Shown here piece after piece: positions 13,848-21,251 of a stretch of 22,648 nt of DNA. This stretch comes from DATAVB01 sp040414495 (GTDB lineage: Bacteria > Actinomycetota > Actinomycetes > Mycobacteriales > QHCD01), in contig JBEDUI010000287.1 in the NCBI GenBank assembly GCA_040414495.1, positions 1 through 22,648 on the forward strand, in the 5' to 3' direction. The position numbers and the translations under genes are program-made. Within the stretch, counting starts at the first letter, position 1, and each line of letters opens with the position of its first letter. A model generated the notes under the pieces. That model was not told the DNA's origin. It did not search any database and worked only from the letters and a program-made list of their open reading frames with translations.

Positions 13848-14558
13848 TCAGAATTGCCCCCAGCTGACCGCGTTCCCACGCCCCGTTCGAACGATATGGT
13901 AATTGTGTTGGCGGGCCCATCGTTCGGCGGCCTGGGCGAGCACGTGCGAGCCGCAATTGAGGTAGTCGGTCGCCATCTCCTTGGTGCCGTAACCGCGCAG
14001 CACCTGGGCCAGCCGCTCCTCCGAGCCGCGAACACCGAGCTTGATCGCCAGGCACAGCAGCTTCCGGCGCTGATCGCTGCGCAATAGGCACCGGACGAGC
14101 GCGGGATTATAAATACGCCGCTCGTGTTGCTTGAGTTCGCTGTAGATTTCCCAACCGCGTTCCCTGTCCTGCCATTCGCCCTGGGCGGTCAAACAGTCCG
14201 CGCCCGCATCCAGCTGATCTTCGATGGTGGCCAGCACCCGCATTTCGGCCGGGGACAGGTCTTCCCGGTTACGCAGGTTGTCATCGGCGCCGTACGCGAT
14301 GAGCGCGTCGATCGCATCCTGCCGCCCGTGGTAGTACGCGAGATGCAGCGCGGTATTGCCCTCGCGGCCCTTCAGATCGATGGAATGCCCGCGATCGAGC
14401 CAGTCCCGAAGTTGGGTCTGGTCGCCCGATGTGGCGGCCTCGTACAACGCATGGACGCGGCGCGTGGCGACCCGACCGTTATGCACCGCGAGGGCAATCA
14501 GCCCGGCCATAAGAAGGATAAGAAGAATCACGCAGCAGACGATGATTGCCGCGAGCAC
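13848..14558 (-). CDS. Membrane-anchored ankyrin-repeat protein
   Basis: A protein of 236 residues. Residues 3-25 (AAIIVCCVILLILLMAGLIA and following) form one transmembrane helix with a short N-terminus, so the rest is probably cytoplasmic or exposed as a single-pass anchor. Two ankyrin repeats follow: about 36-66 (HALYEAATSGDQTQLRDWLD...) and 67-99 (GNTALHLAYYHGRQDAIDAL, then IAYGADDNL). Residues 110-236 are a helical region that I do not recognise, rich in Glu, Arg and Trp. The start is GTG at 14558, behind a strong GGGAGG at 5 nt. It likely binds a protein partner. It is followed by RidA in the same orientation and lies 158 nt downstream of modC in the same direction. Confidence 0.8.
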   Translation of the reverse strand: MLAAIIVCCVILLILLMAGLIALAVHNGRVATRRVHALYEAATSGDQTQLRDWLDRGHSIDLKGREGNTALHLAYYHGRQDAIDALIAYGADDNLRNREDLSPAEMRVLATIEDQLDAGADCLTAQGEWQDRERGWEIYSELKQHERRIYNPALVRCLLRSDQRRKLLCLAIKLGVRGSEERLAQVLRGYGTKEMATDYLNCGSHVLAQAAERWARQHNYHIVRTGRGNAVSWGQF

Positions 14559-14643
14559 GCCGCCTCCCTTCTCGATGCAGGGGCGACGGTACTGGGGCAG
14601 CCGTGGGAGGGGTCCCCGAGGTCACGGTGGATAGGGCCGAGCT

Positions 14644-14733
14644 TGGGTTGCTTTGGCGGAGGCGCCTGGGGTTACGCGGGATCGAGTGTGGGTTGCTTAG
14701 GCGAAAAGCTCCCGGATCACGCGGGATACGAGC
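14644..14733. repeat. Degenerate 45-bp tandem repeat spanning the modC stop codon
   Basis: Two 45-bp units (14644-14688 and 14689-14733) share perfect blocks TGGGTTGCTT and ACGCGGGAT at the same period, about 70% identity overall. The second unit contains the last codons and stop of modC; the first lies just downstream. A third, weaker copy may lie near 14593-14643. It looks like duplication of the gene's 3' end. Confidence 0.65.
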
Positions 14734-15757
14734 GGGTCTGGGTCGCCTTGACCGCGGCCCAGACCGTGGCGCCGGGGTGGAGATCCAGCTCGGCCGCGGC
14801 GGCCGTGGTGAGATCGGCGGCCAATGACAGGTCGCCGGTGAGGTCGACCCGGACCTGGTCGCCGTGCGATTCCAGGCCGAGCACTTCGACCGGCCAGATA
14901 TTGCGGGCGCTGGCCCCGTCCGGACGCTCCTGGTGCAGCGTGACCGCGTTCGGCGGGAACGCGACGAACACCGGCCCGGCCTGGGCATCGTCGGTCACGA
15001 TCGCCGCTCCGCTGGCCAGGCAGACCTGGTGACCGTTGGCCTGGCCGCGGTACAGGTTCAGCCCGACCAACTGCGCGACGTAGTCCGTGCGCGGATGCCG
15101 GGCGATGTCAGCCGCCGTGCCCTCCTGGACCGCCCGGCCGTTCTCGATGACGACGAGCCGGTCGGCCAGCACCATCGCGTCGAGCGGGTCGTGCGTGACC
15201 AGAACGGCGACCGCGTCGAAATCGGCGAGATGGCGGCGTAACTGCGCCCGTACCTCCAATCGAGTACGCGCGTCGAGGGCGGCCAGCGGTTCATCCAGCA
15301 GCAGCAGCCGGGGCTGCGTGGCCAGCGCCCGGGCCAATGCGACCCGTTGCGCCTGCCCGCCGGAAAGCTGCCGGGGTTTGGCCGCGGCGTGTTCGGCCAA
15401 CCCCATGCGGTCCAGCAATTCCGCGGCCTGCTCCCGCGCCACAGCGCGCGACGCTCCTTGGCAGCGCGGCCCGAAGGCCACGTTGTCCAGGGCGCTCAAA
15501 TGCGGAAACAGCAGGTAGTCCTGGAAAACCACGGACACCGGCCGGGCCTCCGGTGGCAGCCGATCCAACTCCAGATCGTCAAGCCGAACGTGCCCGTCGG
15601 TCAGCGGGGTCAGCCCGGCCAATGCCCGCAACGCCGTCGTTTTGCCAGCACCATTGGGGCCGAGCAGCGCGAGTACGTCGCCGGGCGCCGCGGTCAGCGT
15701 CACATCGAGCCGGAACGAGCCGCGATCTACGACCAGGTGCGCGTCCAAGCTCTTCAT
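14717..15757 (-). CDS. modC: Molybdate ABC transporter ATP-binding protein ModC
   Basis: A protein of 346 residues. The ABC motifs are complete: Walker A GPNGAGKTT (33-41), Q-loop VVFQD (77-81), signature LSGGQAQ (131-137), Walker B LLLLDE (151-156) and the switch His of VTHD (187-190). The C-terminal third (about 215-346), starting GLNLYRGQANG, is the TOBE/molybdate-binding region typical of ModC. It powers uptake through ModB. Its start ATG (15757) overlaps the modB stop as ATGA. The last gene of the operon; its stop region is part of a 45-bp repeat. A sulfate or tungstate role is possible but the modA and TOBE-regulator context favours molybdate. Confidence 0.93.
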   Translation of the reverse strand: MKSLDAHLVVDRGSFRLDVTLTAAPGDVLALLGPNGAGKTTALRALAGLTPLTDGHVRLDDLELDRLPPEARPVSVVFQDYLLFPHLSALDNVAFGPRCQGASRAVAREQAAELLDRMGLAEHAAAKPRQLSGGQAQRVALARALATQPRLLLLDEPLAALDARTRLEVRAQLRRHLADFDAVAVLVTHDPLDAMVLADRLVVIENGRAVQEGTAADIARHPRTDYVAQLVGLNLYRGQANGHQVCLASGAAIVTDDAQAGPVFVAFPPNAVTLHQERPDGASARNIWPVEVLGLESHGDQVRVDLTGDLSLAADLTTAAAAELDLHPGATVWAAVKATQTRSYPA

Positions 15758-16575
15758 GGGCTGCTCATCCAACGGTCCCGTAGCCCGGCCAGCACCGCGA
15801 TCGACACCGCCAGCAGGACCAGGCTCAGCGCGATCGCGGCGTCCGGATTTTCCTGCAGCGCGAGGTACACCGCCAGCGGCATCGTCTGGGTCCGGCCGGG
15901 GAAGTTGCCGGCGAACGTGATGGTGGCGCCGAACTCGCCCAACGCCCGGGCCCAGGCCAGCACCGCACCGGCCGCGATACCCGGGCCGATCAACGGCAGC
16001 GTCACCCGACGGAACGCGGTGAACCGGGACGCGCCCAACGTCGCGGCCGCCTCCTCGTACCGCGGATCGGCCGCCCGCAACGTCCCCTCCACGCTGATCA
16101 CCAGGAACGGCATGGCCACGAACGCCTCGGCGACCACCACCCCGGCCGTCGTAAAAGGCAGCGTGATCCCGAACGCGTCATCCAGCCACCGGCCGACCAC
16201 CCCGTTTCGGCCCAGCGCTAACAGCAGCGCCACACCGCCGACCACCGGCGGCAGCACCAGCGGCAGGATCACCAGCGACCGGACCAGGCGACGGCCGGGG
16301 AACCGGGTTCGGGCCAGCAGCCAGGCCAACGGCACGCCCAACACCAGGCAGACCGCGGTGGCCAGCGTCGCCGTTTCCAGGGACAGCCGCAGCGCCGTCC
16401 AGACCCCGGTGCTGGTCAACTCCTGCGGCAGCCTGTGCCATGGCGCCCGAATCAGCAGCGCGATCAGCGGCAGGACCAGAAAAGCCAGCCCGAGCAGTGC
16501 CGGCAGCAGCAACGGCAATGGCACGCCGTTGCGGATCCGGCGGCCGGTGAGGATGTCGCTACGGAAACCGGTCAC
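15754..16575 (-). CDS. modB: Molybdate ABC transporter permease ModB
   Basis: A protein of 273 residues, long for ModB because of an N-terminal extension. About six membrane helices are visible (roughly 19-42, 66-88, 98-121, 143-162, 196-215, 246-266). The EAA cytoplasmic loop that contacts ModC is at about 174-195 (EEAAATLGASRFTAFRRVTL). Start GTG 16575, overlapping the modA TGA as GTGA. It forms a homodimeric membrane channel with two ModC subunits. Confidence 0.92.
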   Translation of the reverse strand: MTGFRSDILTGRRIRNGVPLPLLLPALLGLAFLVLPLIALLIRAPWHRLPQELTSTGVWTALRLSLETATLATAVCLVLGVPLAWLLARTRFPGRRLVRSLVILPLVLPPVVGGVALLLALGRNGVVGRWLDDAFGITLPFTTAGVVVAEAFVAMPFLVISVEGTLRAADPRYEEAAATLGASRFTAFRRVTLPLIGPGIAAGAVLAWARALGEFGATITFAGNFPGRTQTMPLAVYLALQENPDAAIALSLVLLAVSIAVLAGLRDRWMSSP

Positions 16576-17348
16576 GGCTTGAGGAATCCGGCGCTCGTGA
16601 GCACCCGCTGGCCCTGGCTGGAGGTGACCAGCGAGATGAACGCCTTGGCCGCGTTGGGGTTGGGCGCGTTCTTCAGCTGCGCGATCGGATACGTGTTGAT
16701 CGCCTGGGCCGATTCGGCGAAATCAACGCCCGCCACTTTTCCACCGGCCGATTTCACATCGCTTTTGTACACAATGGACGCATCGACTTCTTTGAGTTCT
16801 ACTTTGGTCAGTGCGCTCTTGACGTCCTGTTCGTACGACACTGGCGTCAGTTTGAGTCCGGCCTTCTCGAGTGCCGTTTGCGCCGCCGCGCCGCACGGCA
16901 CCTCCTTGGCGCACAGCGCGACCTTGATGTTCGGGTCGGTGAGGTCCTTGAGCGAATTGATGTTTTTCGGATTTCCCGGCAGCGTCGCGATTTCCAATTG
17001 ATTGCGGGCGAACGTTGTCGGGGTGCCGGTAGCACTGCTGACCGTCTGCATGGTCTTGGTGCTGGCGGCGGCGAAAACGTCGGCCGGCGCGCCATTGGTA
17101 ATGCTGGCGGCCAGGGTGTCGCTGCCGCCGAAGTTGAAAACGACCTTGCTGCCGGGATGTTGGGACTCGAACGTCTTTCCCAGCGACTGGAACGTCTCGG
17201 TCAGCGAGGCCGCGGCGAACACGGTCACCGTTCCGCTGATTTTCGCGGTCGGGGATTTCGCCTTAGCTGAGCCGGATGGCGAGTCGGAGGAACAGGCGGC
17301 GGCGGTCAGCAGCACGGCCGCGCTGAGGGCAGCCAGAATTCGGATCAC
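16572..17348 (-). CDS. modA: Molybdate-binding lipoprotein ModA
   Basis: A protein of 258 residues. It begins MIRILAALSAAVLLTAAAC, a lipoprotein signal with Cys19 as the lipidated residue, followed by a Ser/Ala/Lys-rich linker. The mature part starts VTVFAAASLTETFQSLGKTF, the standard ModA N-terminus, with NFGGSDTLAASITNGAPADV for the oxyanion-binding site and DASIVYKSDV later. It is tethered to the outer membrane face and delivers molybdate or tungstate to ModBC. Start GTG 17348 with GAGGGA at 5 nt. It lies 13 nt after the TOBE-domain regulator. Confidence 0.95.
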   Translation of the reverse strand: MIRILAALSAAVLLTAAACSSDSPSGSAKAKSPTAKISGTVTVFAAASLTETFQSLGKTFESQHPGSKVVFNFGGSDTLAASITNGAPADVFAAASTKTMQTVSSATGTPTTFARNQLEIATLPGNPKNINSLKDLTDPNIKVALCAKEVPCGAAAQTALEKAGLKLTPVSYEQDVKSALTKVELKEVDASIVYKSDVKSAGGKVAGVDFAESAQAINTYPIAQLKNAPNPNAAKAFISLVTSSQGQRVLTSAGFLKP

Positions 17349-17361
17349 GGATTCCCTCGAT

Positions 17362-17748
17362 TTATGGCTTTTCGATCACGACGTTGGTTGATTTGATGAC
17401 CGCTACGGCCGGAACGCCCGGTTCCAACGCCAATTCGTCGGCCGATTTCCGGCTGATCATGGATGCCACTCGGAACGGCCCGGCCTGGATTTCCACCAGC
17501 GCGGATACGTCCCCGAGAATGACCTCGGTGACGATCCCGGCTAAGTGGTTGCGGGCGGATGAGCCGACGTGCTGGTTGTCGTTGTTATTACGTTTCCGGA
17601 CGAACGCGGCCAGGTCGGCGCCGGGAATGATCCGATGACCCTGCTCATCGCGTTGCGCCGGCAATTTCCCGCCGTCGACCCAACGTCGCAAGGTGTCTCC
17701 GCTGACGCCCATCAAGGCGGCGGCTTCCCCGATTCGGTAGCTGTGCAT
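17362..17748 (-). CDS. Molybdate-responsive HTH-TOBE regulator (ModE-like role)
   Basis: A protein of 128 residues. Residues 1-53 are a MerR/excisionase-type helix-turn-helix (YRIGEAAALMGVSGDTLRRW, then VDGGKLPAQRDEQGHRIIPG). A polar Asn/Asp linker follows, then one TOBE (Mop-type) domain at about 64-127 (NHLAGIVTEVILGDVSALVE, then VASMISRKSADELALEPG). The architecture differs from E. coli ModE, which has a LysR-type helix-turn-helix and two TOBE units; the TOBE domain is expected to oligomerise and bind molybdate. It is the first gene of the modABC operon and is likely its regulator. ATG at 17748 is preceded by TAGGCT at 5 nt, so the transcript may be leaderless. Its promoter lies in the 63-nt gap after the sigma factor gene. 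Confidence 0.85.
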   Translation of the reverse strand: MHSYRIGEAAALMGVSGDTLRRWVDGGKLPAQRDEQGHRIIPGADLAAFVRKRNNNDNQHVGSSARNHLAGIVTEVILGDVSALVEIQAGPFRVASMISRKSADELALEPGVPAVAVIKSTNVVIEKP

Positions 17749-17753
17749 GGGTC

Positions 17754-17759
17754 AGCCTA
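17754..17759 (-). promoter_or_regulatory. Leaderless-type -10 box before the mod operon
   Basis: TAGGCT on the minus strand ends 5 nt before the ATG at 17748 and no good ribosome-binding site is present. A clear -35 is lacking. Confidence 0.4.
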
Positions 17760-17811
17760 CCGCCGCAGCTGCAAGGCTATCGGCTATTTCGCCATTGCAA
17801 ATGCGGGAACG

Positions 17812-19023
17812 TTACTGGCAACCGCGGGCTTTGGCATGCAGATAGCGTTGTTGCGGCAGGCTGCTCGTCCGAGCAGCGGCCATTTCGTACGATTCCCGTG
17901 CTTCCGATTTATTGCCGGACATTTCCAGCAGATGCGCCCGCACCGAATGCAACCGGTGATCCGCGGCGATCCGGTCATCGGATTCAAGCTGACCGAGCAA
18001 TTCCAGGCCAGCGTTCGGCCCGTGCACCATCGCTACCGCGACGGCGTGATTCAACGCCACCACGGGATTGTCCGAAATACGTAACAACAATTCGTATAAG
18101 GCCAGAATTTGCGGCCAGTCCGTATCTTCGGCGGTCGGTGCCTCGTCGTGCACCGCGGCGATCGCGGCCTGCAGCTGGTACGGCCCGGCCGGACCGCGCG
18201 GCAGTGCCCCGGAAATCAACGCGACCCCCTCGGCAATACGGTCGGCATCCCAGCGGCTGCGGTCCTGCTCCGCCATCGGGATCAGCCCACCATCCGGCCC
18301 GACCCGCGCCGGCCGGCGGGCGTCGGTGAGCAGCATCAAGGCGAGCAGGCCGGCGACCTCGCCGTCAGCGGGCAGCAACCGGTGCACCATGCGGGTCAGC
18401 CGAATCGCCTCGGCCGACAACTCGGTCCGGGCCAGCCGCGGACCGGACGTGCTCGCGTACCCCTCGTTGAAGATCAGGTACAGCACGTGCAACACGGACG
18501 CCAGCCGCGAAGCCCGCTCGGCCGGAGGCGGCAGGCCGAACGGAATTCCGCTGGACCGGATGCGTTGCTTGGCCCGGCTGATCCGCCGGGTCATCGTCGG
18601 CTCCGGTACCAGGAACGCGCGGGCGATCTCGGCCGTACTCAGCCCGCCGACCGCCCGCAGCGTCAACGCGATCTGCGCCGCCGGGGCCAGGGCCGGATGC
18701 GCGCACATGAACAGCAGAACGAGCGTGTCGTCGGTGTCCGCGGCCGGCGGCGCCGGCGAGGTCAGAGCCCAGCGGGCCACGGTGTCCTCCCGCCGCTGCC
18801 GGGCCTGTTCGCTGCGCAGCAGATCGGTCAGCCGCCGTCCGGCCACCGTAATCAGCCAGCCGCGCGGATTCTCCGGTACCCCGTCGGCCGGCCATTGCGT
18901 GGCCGCAGCCAGCAGCGCCTCCTGCACCGCGTCCTCGGCGGTATCGAAATGCCCGTACCGCCGGACAATCGCACCGAGGACCTGCGGCGCCAACCGACGC
19001 AGCAGGCCCTCGATATCGTTCAT
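17812..19023 (-). CDS. ECF42-type RNA polymerase sigma factor with C-terminal helical extension
   Basis: A protein of 403 residues, far longer than a usual ECF sigma factor. Region 2 lies at about 10-75 (GHFDTAEDAVQEALLAAATQ, and NPRGWLITVAGRRLTDLLRS), region 4 at about 105-160 (LTLRAVGGLSTAEIARAFLV, then PTMTRRISRAKQRI). A DUF6596/TPR-like extension follows from about 180 to the end, including RLASVLHVLYLIFNEGY and DHRLHSVRAHLLE. This is the ECF42 architecture, where the extension takes the place of an anti-sigma factor. The ATG at 19023 overlaps the stop of the upstream DGPF/YCII gene as ATGA. ECF42 factors typically activate their own operon and DGPF protein genes (family knowledge). Confidence 0.93.
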   Translation of the reverse strand: MNDIEGLLRRLAPQVLGAIVRRYGHFDTAEDAVQEALLAAATQWPADGVPENPRGWLITVAGRRLTDLLRSEQARQRREDTVARWALTSPAPPAADTDDTLVLLFMCAHPALAPAAQIALTLRAVGGLSTAEIARAFLVPEPTMTRRISRAKQRIRSSGIPFGLPPPAERASRLASVLHVLYLIFNEGYASTSGPRLARTELSAEAIRLTRMVHRLLPADGEVAGLLALMLLTDARRPARVGPDGGLIPMAEQDRSRWDADRIAEGVALISGALPRGPAGPYQLQAAIAAVHDEAPTAEDTDWPQILALYELLLRISDNPVVALNHAVAVAMVHGPNAGLELLGQLESDDRIAADHRLHSVRAHLLEMSGNKSEARESYEMAAARTSSLPQQRYLHAKARGCQ

Positions 19024-19442
19024 GCGTCCAGATCCGCCCCGCTCTCGGCGACCGGCCGTACATCGACGAACCATTCGCGCGCGAGCTCCGTATCGGCCGG
19101 ATGCGGTGTTTTCACCAGCCGGGCCGCGATCTCGGTGGCCCGGTCAAAACTCGCGCATTCGACGATGTTGTAGCCGGCCAGCACTTCCTGCGTCTCCGGG
19201 TACGGCCCGTCGGTAACGACCGGAACGCCGTTCTGCAACTGGATCCGGCGCGCGTGCGCCGGCGCGGTCAGACCCTGCGCGTCCACGAATTCCCCGGAAT
19301 CCACCAGATCCTGATTCCACTTCATCATGAATTCGTTCATGGCCGCCTGTTCCTCGGCGGTCCACGGCCGCTGCTCGGATGGTTTCCCGGACAGCATGTC
19401 GTAATCCTGTTGCGACCCGTACAGCATGATCATGTACTTCAC
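19020..19442 (-). CDS. YCII-related DGPF-domain protein
   Basis: A protein of 140 residues. It begins VKYMIMLYGSQQDYDML and has GPYPETQEVLAGY preceded by VVTD (the DGPF/DGPY signature), then a ferredoxin-like fold ending EWFVDVRPVAES. The function of these proteins is unknown; some are suspected to be enzymes or chaperones for the sigma factor extension. I chose the GTG at 19442, which follows GAGGGGAG by 5 nt; an ATG at 19457 lies upstream of this site. It is the first gene in the operon with the ECF42 sigma factor. Confidence 0.9.
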   Translation of the reverse strand: MKYMIMLYGSQQDYDMLSGKPSEQRPWTAEEQAAMNEFMMKWNQDLVDSGEFVDAQGLTAPAHARRIQLQNGVPVVTDGPYPETQEVLAGYNIVECASFDRATEIAARLVKTPHPADTELAREWFVDVRPVAESGADLDA

Positions 19443-19458
19443 GATGTCTCCCCTCATC

Positions 19459-19516
19459 CGGCACCACCGCGGTGCCGTTCGTCAGAGACGTCGGCGTCGC
19501 TGCGCTGTCCCGGACA
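19459..19516 (-). promoter_or_regulatory. Candidate promoter and operator region of the ECF42 operon
   Basis: A perfect inverted repeat CGGCACC/GGTGCCG (19459-19477) and a palindrome TGTCCCGGACA (19506-19516) lie upstream of the DGPF start. On the minus strand TGTCCG is followed 17 nt later by CGACGT, similar to the TGTC/CGAC pattern expected of ECF-type promoters. ATCGATC and GATCGAT also form a pair at 19526-19555. The elements are real; their link to the sigma factor is inferred. Confidence 0.35.
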
Positions 19517-19592
19517 ACCACGTGCATCGATCATGCCCGAATCCTGACGATCGATTTGGAATCTCTGGTGGGAACGACCTGTTGGCGGTGAT

Positions 19593-20375
19593 ATGTCGCC
19601 GACTCAGACCGACCCCGTGCTGCCGGATTTCGCCGCCAGCCGACTGCGCTCGGTGCTGCGCAAGGTGCGCAGCGCGGTCGACGATCCCATGCGGATCATG
19701 ACGCTCTCGGACGCCCTGACCGCGCTGGGTGAGGGCGCTGTGCAGGACCTCGGGCAGCGCGAGGTTCCGCTCGACGGGATCGTCGGTACGGTCGGTCGCG
19801 TCGGTGATTTCGACCGGCAGTTCCGTCCGTTGCAGGTGCAGTCGCGGGACCGGTGGCGGCGGGTCGCGACGGCCGTGGTGACCGGGGTCGAGCTGCCGCC
19901 GGTCGATCTGATCCAGCTCGGCGACATGTACTTCGTACGGGACGGGCACCACCGCGTCTCGGTCGCGCGGGCGCTGGAGCGCATCACGATCACCGCCCGG
20001 GTGCAGCGAATCTGCACGATCGCGTACGCCATGTGCTGCCTGACCGCCCAACATCTGCCGAGCAAGGCGGCCGAGCGGCTGTTCCTGGAACGGGTACCGC
20101 TGCCGGACGACGTACGGACCGACCTGTGGCTGGACGACCCGACCGAATGGCTGCGGCTGGCCGATGCGGCCGAGGCCTGGGCGTACCGGAAGATGCTGGC
20201 CGGCCGGGAACTGCGCGACCGCGGCGAGTTCGCCCATGCGTGGTGGACCGAGGAGGTCGAGCCGGTCATTACCCGACTGCGGGATGAGGGCGAGGCGCTC
20301 GAGCTACGGGATGTGCAGGCGTACGTGATGGCGTTGGCACGCCGGGATCAACTCGGTCGGCTGAAGCCCGCCTAG
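19593..20375 (+). CDS. ParB/sulfiredoxin-fold protein of unknown function
   Basis: A protein of 260 residues. Residues about 55-140 resemble the ParB N-terminal fold: GQREVPLDGIVGTVGRVGDF, a region rich in Arg, then LGDMYFVRDGHHRVSVARAL, which holds the DGHHR-S motif. This motif is the CTP/nucleotide-binding type signature of ParB-like and Noc-like proteins. The C-terminal half (about 150-260) is helical and rich in Glu, Arg and Trp. No ParB-type helix-turn-helix is obvious, so it is not a chromosome-partition ParB. It may be a regulator or enzyme. ATG at 19593 has only a weak GGCGGTGAT upstream. Confidence 0.78.
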   Translation: MSPTQTDPVLPDFAASRLRSVLRKVRSAVDDPMRIMTLSDALTALGEGAVQDLGQREVPLDGIVGTVGRVGDFDRQFRPLQVQSRDRWRRVATAVVTGVELPPVDLIQLGDMYFVRDGHHRVSVARALERITITARVQRICTIAYAMCCLTAQHLPSKAAERLFLERVPLPDDVRTDLWLDDPTEWLRLADAAEAWAYRKMLAGRELRDRGEFAHAWWTEEVEPVITRLRDEGEALELRDVQAYVMALARRDQLGRLKPA

Positions 20376-20380
20376 CCCGC

Positions 20381-20386
20381 TAATCT
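20381..20386 (+). promoter_or_regulatory. Leaderless-type -10 box before the methyltransferase gene
   Basis: TAATCT ends 7 nt before the ATG at 20394, 5 nt after the stop of the previous gene, and no ribosome-binding site is present. It suggests the methyltransferase has its own leaderless transcript. Confidence 0.5.
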
Positions 20387-20393
20387 GCACCGC

Positions 20394-21251
20394 ATGTCCG
20401 AAGACACTCCCGCGGTCAACGAGAAAGTCCGGGTCAACCTGCACGGCGTACCCGAGACCCTGCTGTGGAACCTCTACCACCGCGCGCAGGGCGCCCGCGG
20501 CCGCAAGCCGGTGCTGGCTGATCCGAAGGCTATCGAGGTGGTCGACCGGATCGACTACGACTTCAGCAAGTTCAAGACGCCGGGGGCGGCCGGGCAGTGG
20601 CAGGCGCTGCGGGTGGCGGCGTTCGACGCGGAGGTACGGCGGTTTCTGGAGCGGCATCCGGCCGGCACGGTGGTGGCGTTGGGCGAGGGTCTGGAGACGC
20701 AGTTCTGGCGGGTCGACAACGGCAGCGTCCGCTGGCTCACCGTCGATCTGCCCGAGACGCTGGGGATTCGGCGGCGGTTGTTGCCGAACGGCCCGCGTAA
20801 TACGTCGGTACCGGCGTCGGCGTTGGATGCCCGCTGGGCCGAGGAAGTCGACGCTTCGAACGGTGTGCTGATTACGGCGCAGGGTCTGCTGATGTATTTG
20901 CAACGCGATGAGGTCGACACGTTGGTCAGCCTGTGCGCCGGGTATTTCCCCGAGGGCGCGCTGCTTTTTGACGCGGTGCCGGCGTGGATGATCGCGCGGC
21001 AGGCCGCGTGGTCTCAGAAAGAGACTGCGTATCAGCCGCCGCAATGGGTGTGGGGTATGGACGCTGCTGAACGGGCCCGTCTCGCGGCGTTGCCTGGCGT
21101 TCGGGAATTACGGGATGTGCCGCCGGTACGTGGCCGCGGGTTCGTATTCGGCGCATTGTTACCGGCAATGCAACGTAATAAGCGGATGCGCGAACGGCTA
21201 CCGATCTTCCCGGTCCTACTGGCCGACCTGGAGGCGCAGCGCGGTTCGTAG
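20394..21251 (+). CDS. Leucine carboxyl methyltransferase-family O-methyltransferase (PPM/LCMT type)
   Basis: A protein of 285 residues. The N-terminus has NLHGVPETLLWNLYHRAQGA, typical of the LCMT family, followed by VVALGEGLETQFWRVDNGS, the SAM-binding motif I region (usually ALGAGLDTR), and WLTVDLPET for motif II. The segment GVLITAQGLLMYL is the motif IV strand seen in tetracenomycin-type TcmP enzymes. It is a class I SAM-dependent methyltransferase of an unknown acid or hydroxyl substrate. Its 3' end overlaps the convergent amidase gene by 36 nt. It is preceded by a leaderless-type -10 box. Confidence 0.88.
   Translation: MSEDTPAVNEKVRVNLHGVPETLLWNLYHRAQGARGRKPVLADPKAIEVVDRIDYDFSKFKTPGAAGQWQALRVAAFDAEVRRFLERHPAGTVVALGEGLETQFWRVDNGSVRWLTVDLPETLGIRRRLLPNGPRNTSVPASALDARWAEEVDASNGVLITAQGLLMYLQRDEVDTLVSLCAGYFPEGALLFDAVPAWMIARQAAWSQKETAYQPPQWVWGMDAAERARLAALPGVRELRDVPPVRGRGFVFGALLPAMQRNKRMRERLPIFPVLLADLEAQRGS

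Noticed and set aside
14644..14733. CRISPR-like repeats
   Set aside because: Only two or three diverged 45-bp units without spacers of fixed length, overlapping a coding end.
15347..16582. Plus-strand frame of 411 codons opposite modC and modB
   Set aside because: It is antisense to two genes with complete ABC transporter motifs and shows low-complexity Arg/Ser/Pro composition.
18068..19216. Plus-strand frames opposite the ECF42 sigma factor
   Set aside because: Antisense shadows; the minus strand carries the sigma regions and the overlap with the DGPF gene.
19593..20375. Chromosome-partition ParB
   Set aside because: The DGHHR motif is present but there is no helix-turn-helix centromere-binding part and no parA next to it.
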